Shown piece by piece: positions 1 through 9,612 of a stretch of DNA of 64,000 nucleotides. The notes under the pieces are model-generated. The model saw nothing but the letters and a program-made list of their open reading frames with translations, ran no database searches and had not been told where the DNA came from. The position numbers and the translations under genes are program-made. The DNA comes from Erodium maritimum. Lineage: Eukaryota > Streptophyta > Magnoliopsida > Geraniales > Geraniaceae. Each line of letters opens with the position of its first letter. Position 1 is the stretch's first letter. The stretch spans positions 40,441,039 through 40,505,038 of the forward strand of contig OY997590.1 of assembly GCA_963921825.1 (NCBI GenBank), read 5' to 3'.

Positions 1-254
1 GACCGAGCCCGGAACGCGAACGGTGAAACAATAAAACAAATTTCAAACATTTTAATAAAACCGCTTAAAATCACCACTTAAGTTAATCAAAAACAATATT
101 TTTACAACTGAAAGTACGTCCAAAACAAGCGGACAAAAACCAAAACGTACGTCGCTAAACTCCCAAAAACCCGGACTCCCGCTCCCAGCTCTTCAAGCTT
201 CGAGAGTTCCCCTAGTCCGCCTCGCGACCAATACCTGTAGGAAAAGCAGCAAGG

Positions 255-273
255 GGTGAGCGTTTCGCTCACC
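255..273. repeat. Palindrome/hairpin in LTR copy A
   Basis: GGTGAGCG, a three-base TTT loop, then CGCTCACC form an 8-bp perfect stem. The same stem with a two-base loop is kept in copy B at 9325-9342. It lies just after an ACCTGTAGGAAAAGCA-like block in both copies. Its function is unknown; it could be an RNA structure in the LTR transcript. Confidence 0.7.
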
Positions 274-509
274 ACCACGAATACCAGACTGACTGCGGCA
301 TACCAGCAGAAATGTCGGGAACACCGACAACAAACAAAACACCGGGGACTACAATCCCAAACTCAAATAACCCGACTGTCACACGAAAACTATTACTTTC
401 CCCAACCAATCTAAACACCCGTGCCCGTAATGTAGACTCGACACAGTAAAGACGACCTCAAAGAACACAACACAAAAGTGATCAAAGTGACGCAAACCAA
501 AACAACAAG

Positions 510-870
510 CCTCAACACTTTATCGATCACGCGCCGGAAGGTACGACGAACCTGACGGGAACCACAGCCCTCAGCTCTTTACCGACCGCGCATCGGAGGG
601 TACGACACACCCCTCGGGCATAAATCCAGCCTCATCACTTTACCAATCACGCGTCGGAAGGTACGACGCACCTGATGGGAACCACAGCCCTCAGCACTTT
701 ACCGACCGCGCATTGGAAGGTACGACACACCTCTCGGGCACAGCTCAAGCCTCAGCACTTTACCAATCACGCGCCGAAAGGTACGACGCACCTGACGGGA
801 ACCACAACCCTCAGCACTTTACCGACCGCGCATTGGAAGGTACGACACACCTCACGGGCACAGCTCAACA
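510..870. repeat. Tandem array in LTR copy A (~120-bp unit made of two ~60-bp halves)
   Basis: The phrases CAGCACTTTACCGACCGCGC and CACTTTACCAATCACGCG alternate, each followed by GGTACGAC(G/A)CACCT. The period is about 120 bp with two related halves of about 60 bp. A second shorter array with a ~56-bp period (CACATGCATTTCTA / GTTCGATACGTTCACTTATC) lies at 1030-1155. Confidence 0.75.
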
Positions 871-2639
871 GGTATCACCAGAACAATCACAGTCACAACC
901 AAATAACACACAATAATCGGCAAATAGAAGGAAAAAGGATGTAACAACACGACTACTACCACTCGACAAGCACTCATGGCCACACACAAACACAATCAAT
1001 TCACTCAACCTACGGGCACAACCAAATGCCACATGCATTTCTACTGTTCGATACGTTCACTTATCCTACGACATCACAAAGTGTCACATGCATTTCTAAT
1101 GTTCGATACGTTCACTTATCCTACGACACCACCGAGTGTCACATGCATTTCTACTGTTAACTTTCCCTAGTCAAGGCCGAGATCCGGCTACTTTTTCCTA
1201 CCTCGTAACGCTTTCCCAACAGGCCACGCTCAAGCTCCGGCGCGCTCGCGATCACTCGCCTAGCCTCCCCTTTCCGCGGTCGGCGGCACGATCTAACATG
1301 AACACAAATTAAAGCACTTTTTAAGTTCGCAGGCAAAGCTGAATTTTAATGAATTTGATGCCCACCCGACAATGCCGATCACTCCCAAACTTCCCAATTA
1401 CTCGACATTGTCAAGAACGGGCCCGAAAAGGCCCGATTCGCCCGGCTCGGCGAATCTGCCCGGGATCGGAAAACGCCCTTCCGGGGTTCCGAAAATTCCG
1501 GTTTTCGTTTCTACGATCCTAAAACAATTCAAGGGTTCCAATGCAATCGACGGAATCAATTTCCGACTTCCGAGCGATTTAATTCGCGTTTAAAGTTTCT
1601 AAACCCGAAATTTCCAACTTTCACAATTTAATTCCATAATTCGTTCCGGGTGTGAATTATCGATTCGGGGATCGCCCTAAAACCACCCGAACACGAAAAA
1701 CCCGAGGCCCGAACGTGTGGGCCCCACTCGGCCACCACTGGCCGTGGATGGTTGGGCCGGTTTGGACCGGTTCACCACTGTGGTGGCCGGTCCCAGCTCC
1801 GGCCAGCCATCACCCACGGTGGCCGGAGCTCCCCCGAGCCTCCGGTCACCGGAAACCGGCCATCTTCGCCCCAAAACATCCCCAACGAACCCTACACCTC
1901 AACTCAACCATATTTAACTCGTTTAAACTCAAACCCTAATTTTCAAACGTACCAAAACGAGAAACAAATGGGTTCTCACCGTAGGGAATGACGAGGGGAG
2001 CTCGGATATGCAACCGTTGAGACGATCCGTCGGTCGGATTGTCGGGAAATCGTCAAACCCTAACCTTCTCTTTTCTTTCCTTTTCCTTTTCTCCTTCTCC
2101 TTCTTCTCTATTCTTTCTCTCTCCTTCTTTTTTTTTTTTTGGCCGAACCCCCTCTCTTCCTTTCCCTTTATTTTGTTCAAAATACCAACCACCATCACTT
2201 GTGTGACAAGTGGCAAGTGGGTCCCACCTTTTTGAAAAATATCTTTGTAGATATTTTTAAGTCAGATTCGCGAAATTCGGCCGTCTCGGACCCCGAACGG
2301 GCCCATTTTTCAAGAATTTACGAAATTTCACGTGCTACAAGGAAACGGCCCAATTAAGACCGTTGTAACGACGACTAAGCTTTTTGGATCCAAATCGGGC
2401 CTCGTACGGACCAAAACGTCGCTCAGTTGACTTTTACTGCAAAAAGTCAACTTTTTCCGAATTGGTCAAAAAGTTGCCCTGAGTCACCCAGAACTCACTT
2501 TGGTCAATAACGGGGTCAACTTAAGTCCGATATGACTCTCGGGTTCAATTTTAGGTTCATTTAGGTGTCTGTCCCAAAATTTTAAATTTTTCTGTTTTTC
2601 TGCCGATTTGATCAGCGTTAATCGGGAGCGGTTCTTACA

Positions 2640-2771
2640 AAATATGTGTCACCCAAGTTAGTAAAGGGACACGTTTTTAAGTATGCGTCTGCCATCCTAG
2701 GTGATGTAGTCCAGACACATCACTTTGGTTTTGTGACGTAACAATAAAATACCACGTCTTCTGGTGTAGTG
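2640..2771 (+). mobile_element. Probable CACTA (En/Spm) terminal fragment
   Basis: The segment ends TTCTGGTGTAGTG at 2771. On the minus strand this is CACTACACCAGAA, a typical CACTA terminus. Short subterminal-like words (GGGACACG, GACGCAT, GATGTAGTCCAGACACATCAC) precede it. LTR copy A abuts its left side, so the LTR probably inserted into or truncated the element. The other end and the 3-bp TSD cannot be checked within the window. Confidence 0.4.
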
Positions 2772-2785
2772 AGGGAAGATGTTTT

Positions 2786-3104
2786 TGTTATAAAACGTGT
2801 AAGATAGAATGGCCACCACCATTGCTTATGAAACACGTGACAACCATTTATACTTTTGTTGATGACTAAGCTATATAAGAAGGTCTATACATATACATGT
2901 ACATACACGGTGAAAAGTAGACATGAAATAAAAGGAGAGACTTTCATATACATGTATGTATCTAGCTTTATGTTTTTTATTTAAAAAAGACTTTATAGTA
3001 CAAAGCATATGAAATATTCGTACTCTGTGTTTTCATCTTGAGGACCTTTAAGCACCTTATTAGATGCATATTTGAATCTTGATTTTGTTTACTATTTCAC
3101 ATCA
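2786..3104 (+). repeat. 5' LTR of Copia-1
   Basis: It starts TGTTATAAAACGTG and ends TATTTCACATCA. It aligns along its length with 13537-13840 (GTGTAAGATAGAATGGCCAC, then GATGACTAAGC, then a shared tail). The TSD GTTTT is immediately upstream. Confidence 0.85.
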
Positions 3105-3240
3105 TGTTATCAGCATGACTTGTTCTATTGTACATGTATCAAAGTTTATATTATCATCAATTTATTTTATTGATATTATTTATTAACGATATTCATGAAA
3201 TTTATTTATGTTTCATGTTTATTAATATTTGTTATATATA
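3105..3240 (+). other. Copia-1 primer-binding site relic and leader
   Basis: TGTTATCAGCATGAC directly follows the LTR and resembles the initiator-Met tRNA primer site TGGTATCAGAGC with a few changes. An AT-rich leader follows up to the MULE insertion. Its last ten bases (GTTATATATA, 3231-3240) are the duplicated target of that MULE. Confidence 0.6.
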
Positions 3241-5612
3241 GAGGAGAAATCTAATAGAAACCCCTCTTATCCTAAAAACTGTGTGAACCAATCCTAGTCA
3301 CACACCCTTTAGATCCAACATTCACCATAATGTCACATCATCACCCCAATTCAACAAAAGCTCACGCCACTTTCTTACTTTCTCACACAAGGAAGGGCAT
3401 AATTGTAATAGCATGGTGCCATGTGGACAAGTGTCCATTTTTTTGTTCAACAATTCATTAATTTAATCATTCCCGCTTCGTTTTAACTCCGATCAGCTTC
3501 AAACTTGCGCCAATATTTTTCTTTTTCAAAGGGCTTTAAATCAAGATCAGTCATGAATATATTTTGAAGAACGAATTTTTTTTTATTGGGTTGATAAAAA
3601 CAATGTTTAGTGTTGATAAATCTTCACTAATAATTTTTTTATATCGGGGTATCAAACTAGTGCTAAATAGTGTTTAGTATTGATAAAACTAGTGCTTAGT
3701 GTTCATAAATAACATGTGATGATGTGATAAAAATCATGTTCGATTTTGGAAAATGAGGTGATAAAACTAGTGTTCAGTGTTGATAAATCCAGTGTATAGT
3801 GTTGATAAACTCAGTGTATAGTGTTGATAAAAATTACTCAGACTTAACTTTTTTTAAAAATCAGCCCCGAAATAAGGGTGATAACCTAGAGTTTAGTGTT
3901 GATAAAAAAACATGTCATGGGATGATAAAAACACATATAAGTTAATGATAAACATAGTGTTTGGTGTTGATAAAACTAGTGCTTAGTGTTCATAAAAAAC
4001 ATGTGATGATGTGATAAAAATCATGTTCGATTTTGGAAAATGAGGTGATAAAACTAGTGTTCAGTGTTGATAAACCCAGTGTATAGTGTTGATAAACCCA
4101 GTGTATAGTGTTGATAAAAATTACCCAGACTTAACTTTTTTTTTAAATCAGCTCCGAAATAAGGGTGATGACCTAGAGTTTAGTGTTGATAAAAAAAACA
4201 TGTGATGGGATGATAAAAACACATGTAATTTAATGATAAACATAGTGTTTAGTGTTGATAAAACTAGTGCTTAGTGTTCATAAAAAAAACATGTGATGAT
4301 GTGATAAAAATCATGTTCGATTTTGGAAAATGAAGTGATAAAACTGGTGTTCAGTGTTGATAAACCTAGTGTATAGTGTTGATAAACCCAGTGTATAGTG
4401 TTGATAAAAATTACACAGACTTAACTTTTTTTAAAAATAAGCCCCGAAATAAGGGTGATAACCTAGAGTTTAGTGTTGATAAAAAAAACATGTGATGGGA
4501 TGATAAAACACATGTAATTTAATGATAAACATAGTGTTTAGTGTTGATAAAACTAGTGCTTAGTGTTCATAAAAAAACATGTGATGATGTGATAAAAATC
4601 ATGTTCGATTTTGGAAAATGAAGTGATAAAACTGGTGTTCAGTGTTAATAAACCTAGTGTATAGTGTTGATAAACCCAGTGTATAGTGTTCATAAAAATT
4701 ACACAGACTTAACTTTTTTTAAAAATAAGCCCCGAAATAAGGGTGATAACCTAGAGTTTAGTGTTGATAAAAAAAACATGTGATGGGATGATAAAACACA
4801 TGTAATTTAATGATAAACATAGTGTTTAGTGTTGATAAAACTAGTGCTTAGTGTTCATAAAAAACATGTGATGATGTGATAAAAATCATGTTCGATTTTG
4901 GAAAATGAAGTGATAAAACTGGTGTTCAGTGTTAATAAACCTAGTGTATAGTGTTGATAAACCCAGTGTATAGTGTTCATAAAAATTACACAGACTTAAC
5001 TTTTTTTAAAAATAAGCCCCGAAATAAGGGTGATAACCTAGAGTTTAGTGTTGATAAAAAAAACATGTGATGGGATGATAAAACACATGTAATTTAATGA
5101 TAAACATAGTGTTTAGTGTTGATAAAACTAGTGCTTAGTGTTCATAAAAAAAACATGTGATGATGTGATAAAAATCATGTTCGATTTTGGAAAATGAGGT
5201 GATAAATCCAGTGTATAGTGTTGATAAATCCAGAGTATAGTGTTGATAACAATTACCCAGACTTAACTTTTTTTTAAAAAATCAACCCCGAAAATTATTT
5301 TTTTTCCGTGCTTCAAAATATATTCATGACTGATCTTGATAGAAAGCCCTTGAAAAAACAAAACTAATGGCACAAGTTTGAAGCCAATCAGAGTTCAAAC
5401 GAAGCGGGAAAAATTAAATTAGTGAATTGGTAAAAAAAAAATATGATGATTTTACTAAAAAGCCCTTACCCCTTACTAAAAAGTGCTGTTTTTTTTGCAG
5501 TCAACAAGTCAACCACTCAATTGCATCTCATCCATCCATTCTTAAAATGAATGGCTTGGATTGGTTCACACAGTTTTTACGTTAAGGAGTGGTTTCTATT
5601 TGATTTTTCCTC
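3241..5612. mobile_element. Non-autonomous MULE-like element with long TIRs
   Basis: The ends are inverted: GAGGAGAAATCTAATAGAAA on the left and, as reverse complement, GAGGAAAAATCAAATAGAAA on the right. Near-identity extends for ~54 bp through AAAACTGTGTGAACCAATCC. A second inverted block pairs 3448-3580 with about 5300-5440 (shared AAGATCAGTCATGAATATAT). The flanks carry a 10-bp direct repeat GTTATATATA (3231-3240, 5613-5622), so the TSD is 9-10 bp, as expected for Mutator-like elements. There is no transposase ORF. The interior is almost entirely a tandem array. It sits inside the Copia-1 leader. Confidence 0.8.
3596..5290. repeat. ~288-bp tandem array built of GTGTTGATAAA sub-repeats
   Basis: The marker AAGGGTGATAACCTAGAG recurs at about 3873, 4161, 4451, 4739 and 5026, giving a period of 287-290 bp. 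Each unit contains several AGTGT(T/A)(T/C)AGTGTTGATAAA sub-repeats plus an ATCATGTTCGATTTTGGAAA block. About five full units and partial ends are present. The array is AT-rich with dozens of GATAAA words on the plus strand, and no coding frame is sustained. Confidence 0.9.
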
Positions 5613-5622
5613 GTTATATATA

Positions 5623-6638
5623 TACCCCATAAGTATGCTATGTGATCGCCAATAATATATTGGTATCTTTCACATCAAAAAATATGACGGTTATCACATA
5701 TACTTGTATTTAATTATTTATTGTATATGTGATACTCGTAATATTGAGGTTTATTAAAATTGAAGCATTTTTAACCCGAAGTTTAGATATCAACGAGAAA
5801 AGTTTCACGGAACCTACAGTTATGTTTTAAGACCGTGGGTCTTATAATAACTGAATTTAATGTGACCCGAAGTTCACATGGACCTAACATTGACAAGCAC
5901 ATGTATCTCACACGTCGGGGGTGTTTTTGCTCGGTCTTGTTTAGGCACTGTTCAACTACTGTTCGGGTACTGTTCAGATACTATTCGGGTACTATGCAGG
6001 TATTGTGCAGGTACCGTTCTGGTACTATTTTAGTACTGTGCACCTACTATTCATCTACTGTGCGGGTACTGTTCAGATACTATTCGGGTACTATGCAGGT
6101 ATTGTGCAGGTACCGTTCTGGTACTATTTTAGTACTGTGCAACTACTATTCATCTACTGTGCGGGTACTGTGCATGTACTGTTGAAAATTTGAATTTTGT
6201 GTGGGTGGACAACACACCCCTTGACTTCGCTCATTATGCGGTTATATTTTTATTTAGTTATATATATTTGTAACCTGAAGCTTACAAATACCAGCGACCC
6301 GATGTATGTTGGACCAGAAGTTCCAAATACATAATACCAGCGACCCAACGTACTTTGGGCCAGAAGTTCCAAGTACTCCATATCAACGACTGAAGGTCGG
6401 GTATGATGTATGTTAATATGTTCATATTGAAACATCTTGACATATAAAGGTTTCGATCCATGTTAAGGATGAAGAACTTTTGTAATATGGATTACGTCAT
6501 GTATCAATGAAGTGAAACAGTCTTGCATCGAAACTAAATCATTTGAGACCAGCAGCTCCAAATGAGAAATTGTAGGCCAATGCATGATACTTCCCATTTT
6601 TACGGTCAAACGATGAATCACAATCCTGAAGCTGAATG
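5623..6638 (+). other. Copia-1 internal DNA, non-coding, with a minisatellite
   Basis: This continues the interrupted Copia leader. It carries recurring CCAGAAGTTCCAA / CCCGAAGTT phrases, also found after the solo LTR at 9640-10330, which shows both pieces belong to one element. No credible protein is present; the only long frame is produced by the minisatellite. Confidence 0.55.
5946..6183. repeat. 11-bp minisatellite with 99-bp higher-order unit
   Basis: Units are variants of GGTACTGTTCA / GGTACTATGCA. The phrase beginning G(T/T)(T/G)CGGGTAC starts at 5961, 6060 and 6159, so nine 11-bp units form a 99-bp higher-order repeat. Because 99 is divisible by three, a Val/Leu/Tyr/Arg-rich open frame arises by chance. 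Confidence 0.85.
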
Positions 6639-9612
6639 TGTAATAACCACTCCCGGTCAACGCCAGTCAAACCTGCGAAAAATAGGAAAATTTAAATTTT
6701 TGGACACACACTTAAATGAACCCAAATTTGACCCCGAGGGTCATACCAGACTTAAGTTGACTCCGATATCGACCAAAGTGAGTTCCGGGGGACTCAGGGC
6801 AACTTTCTGACCAATTTGGGAAATGTTGACTTTTCGCTGGAAAAGTCAACCGAGCGACATTTTGGTCCGTTCGAGGCCCGTTTTGGATCCAAAAAGCTTA
6901 GCCGTCATCGCAGCGGTCTTAGTTGGGCCGTTTCCTTGTAGCCCACGAAGTTTCGTAATTTGTTGGAAAAAGTGCCCGTTCGGGGCCCGAAACGTCCGAT
7001 TTTCGCGAATCTGATTAGATATTTTCCCAAAAAGGTGTGGGACCCACCTTTTCCATTTGTCAAGCAAGTGGTGGTGTTAGGTGTGGGACTAGACAAGGAA
7101 GACTACTTTAGGTGTTAGTTTGTAATTAAGTATTAGTTTGATGTTTTTTTTAATAAAACAAAAGGGAAGAAGATGACTACACGTCCATACATTGTAAAAA
7201 AGGAAAAGAAAATGGAAAAAGAGAGTTAGTTTTTAGAGAGAGAAGGAGAAGGAGAAGAAGAGAGAAAATAGAAGGAGTTGGGGTTTGTGGTCACTATTCA
7301 CGAGCATCGAGCCATGGGTTTGTCTCAACGATAGTAGATTCGAGCTCACGTCGTCTTCCTCTACGGTAAGAACCTAACCGATTTTCATTTTGGAACGTTT
7401 GAATTTTAGGGTTTAAGTTTAAATGGTTTGATTAAGGTTGGGTTTTGTTTAAGATTGGTTTAAAGATGAATGGTTGAGGTTTGGGGTTCGTTAGGAACGT
7501 TTTGGGGCGAAAAGGAAATTTTCCTAATTGTGGCCGGGTGGGGCCCACATGCCCGAGTATCGGGTTTTCGTGTTCGGGTTGTTTAGGACGATCCCCAAGT
7601 AGTTAATCCACACTTGGATCGGAATTTGGAATTAAATTGTGAAAGTTGGAATTTCGGGTTTAGAAACTTTAAACGTTAATTAAATGACTCGGAAGTCGGA
7701 ATTCGATTCCGTCAAGTGCATTGGGACCCTTGAATTATTCTAAGACCGTACAAACTGAAACGGGAATTTTTGGAGCCCCGGAAGGGCATTTACAAAACCC
7801 TGGCAGATTCGCCATGTCGGGCGAATCGGGCCTTTACGGGTCCCTTATCGACAATGTCGAGTATTTGGGGAGTTTGGGAGTGATCGACATTGTCGGGGTT
7901 AAGTTTGGGCATCAAGTTTAATGATTTTCAGTTTATTCCTGCGAGTTGTTAAGTGCCTTAAAATTGTGTTCCTTTAGATCGTGTTGCGGACCGAGGCAAA
8001 GGGAAGCTGGGTGAGTGACTGAGATCACACCGGAGCTCGTTGGTTGGCTTTTGGAGAACACGCATGAGGTAGGGAAAAGTAGCCGGATCTCGGCCCTGAC
8101 TAGGGAAAGTTAACAGTAGAATTGCATGTGACACTTGGGTGTCGTGGGTTAAGTAGGTTTATCGAATATTAGAAAGGCATGATACGGGAACTTAGCGAAT
8201 ATTAGAAAAGCATGTGACACTTAGTAGTGTCGTAGGAGCAGTGAACTTATTGATTGCAAACTTATCGACATTAGGGGTACTAGAGGCATATGACCATGCC
8301 CGGAGGTTGCTTGTGAAACTGTTGATTTTAGAACTGTTGGAGGCATTGTTTATGCCGGAGGTTGATTGTGTGTAGTTGTGTCTTGGGTGGCCTTGAGAGC
8401 CCGTACTTTACTGTTGGGTCTTGGGTGGCCTTGAGAGTCCCTGTCTTTACCTTTGGTGTTTTGGGTGGCCATGAGTACCCGTGGGGTTGTTGAACCCGTG
8501 TCTTTACTGTTGGTGTCTTGGGTGACCATAAGTGCCGTGGGGTTGTTGAGCCCGTGAGTTACTGTTGGTGTGTTTTGGGTGGCCATGAGTGTCGTGGGGT
8601 TGTTGAGCCTGTGAGTTACTGTTGGTGTGTTTTGGGTGGCCGTGAGTGCCGTGGGGTTGTTGAGCCCGTGAGTTACTGTTGGTGTGTCGTGGGAGGCCGT
8701 GAGTGCTCGTGGGGCTGTTGAGTCCGTGTTTTATTGTTGGTGTTTTGGGTGGCCATGAGTGCCTGTGAGTGTTGAACCTATGTTGTTACTAGTTGTTGAA
8801 CTTGCTTGTGATTGTGATTGGGGTTACCTGAGGTTGGGGGCCCGCTTCATGAAACGGGGGTCCACGAGCACATGCGTCTGCATGTTCAAACGGGGTAGGG
8901 GGCCCGCCCGACAAGAAAGGGGTCCTGGCCGCGCGTGTGTGGTTTGGGATTGTGAGCATTCTATGGCTGGCCTGACCGAGTTAGAGTCTCGGGAGGTTGC
9001 GAGCGTTCTTTGGCTGGCCTGACCGAGTTAGAGTCTCGGGAGGTTACGAGCGTTCTTTGGCACTGAGCAGCTGGCAGGAATGCGATCCTTTGTGATCTTG
9101 TTTGGTGTTGCGTAGTTTTCTGTCGCGTCTTTGGAGGATGTTGTGATCGTTGTGTCAGGTCTACTTTACATGTCAGAGTGTTGAGTTGGTCAAGGAAGGT
9201 AACAGTGGGCATGTGTTCAGTCGGAGTACTTGGGTTGGGGATAGTGTTCCCCGGTGTTGAGTTTGTTGTTGGTGTTACCGACATTGTCTGCTAATTATGT
9301 CGTAGTTAGTCTGTTATCCGTGGTGGTGAGCGAACGCTCACCCCTAGCTGCTTTTCCTACAGGTACCATTCGCAGGCTGGACTAGGTGAGCTTATGAAGC
9401 TTGAAGAGCTAGGAGCGGGATTCTGGGTTTATTTTGAGTCTAGCGACATATACCATGTTTTTGTCCACTTGTTGGGACTGATTTTGAGTTGTAAATATTA
9501 TTTTGTTGAACAAATGGTGATTTTAAAGTGATATATGAAAAGGGTTTCAAAATGTTTTATTATTTTAAATGTTCGCGTCCCGAGTTCGGTTTACTGAAAT
9601 TGGGGCGTGACA
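6639..9612 (-). mobile_element. Solo LTR of a large-LTR gypsy family (copy B)
   Basis: The segment starts TGTAATAACCACTCCCGG and ends TTGGGGCGTGACA on the plus strand (TG...CA). It is flanked by GAATG (6634-6638) and GGATG (9613-9617), a 5-bp TSD with one mismatch. The interior matches copy A (1-2639) in reverse complement. No internal region or second LTR is present, so it is a solo LTR left by LTR-LTR recombination. The minus orientation follows from resemblance to LTRs that begin TGTCACGCCCC and is less certain than the boundaries. It inserted into Copia-1. Confidence 0.85.
8370..8790. repeat. ~57-bp tandem array in LTR copy B
   Basis: The phrase GGGTGGCCATGAGTGCC (with variants) recurs at about 8463, 8520, 8577, 8634, 8691 and 8746, each followed by GTGGGGTTGTTGAGCCCGTG. 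Shorter variants extend left to about 8380. A separate duplication of TGGCCTGACCGAGTTAGAGT lies at 8966-9060. The array unit differs from that of copy A although it sits in a similar part of the LTR. Confidence 0.8.

Larger units (their letters stand above)
1..2639 (+). mobile_element. Large gypsy-type LTR (copy A), cut by window edge
   Basis: This stretch matches, as reverse complement, the bounded ~2.97-kb LTR at 6639-9612. Shared landmarks are the terminal blocks, a GGTGAGCG palindrome and the 1370-1700 block. The right end reads GGAGCGGTTCTTACA at 2639. The first ~25 bases of the LTR lie outside the window. Read this way the LTR begins TGTCACGCCCC and ends TTACA, which resembles Tekay/Del-like gypsy LTRs; the orientation is an inference. 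It could be a solo LTR or the 3' LTR of an element lying to the left. Short ORFs here (for example 675-944) are repeat-driven and are not genes. Confidence 0.8.

Noticed and set aside
675-944. Short ORFs in LTR copy A (675-944, 713-916)
   Set aside because: The frames follow the tandem repeat and begin inside it. No domain is seen, and the region is non-coding LTR.
3596-6183. Regular repeats suggestive of a CRISPR array
   Set aside because: The repeats are contiguous or near-contiguous variants without unique spacers, in plant DNA, and they sit in transposons. They are minisatellites.
5835-6193. 116-aa ORF over the minisatellite
   Set aside because: The 99-bp period keeps any frame open. 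The composition is purely repeat-derived.
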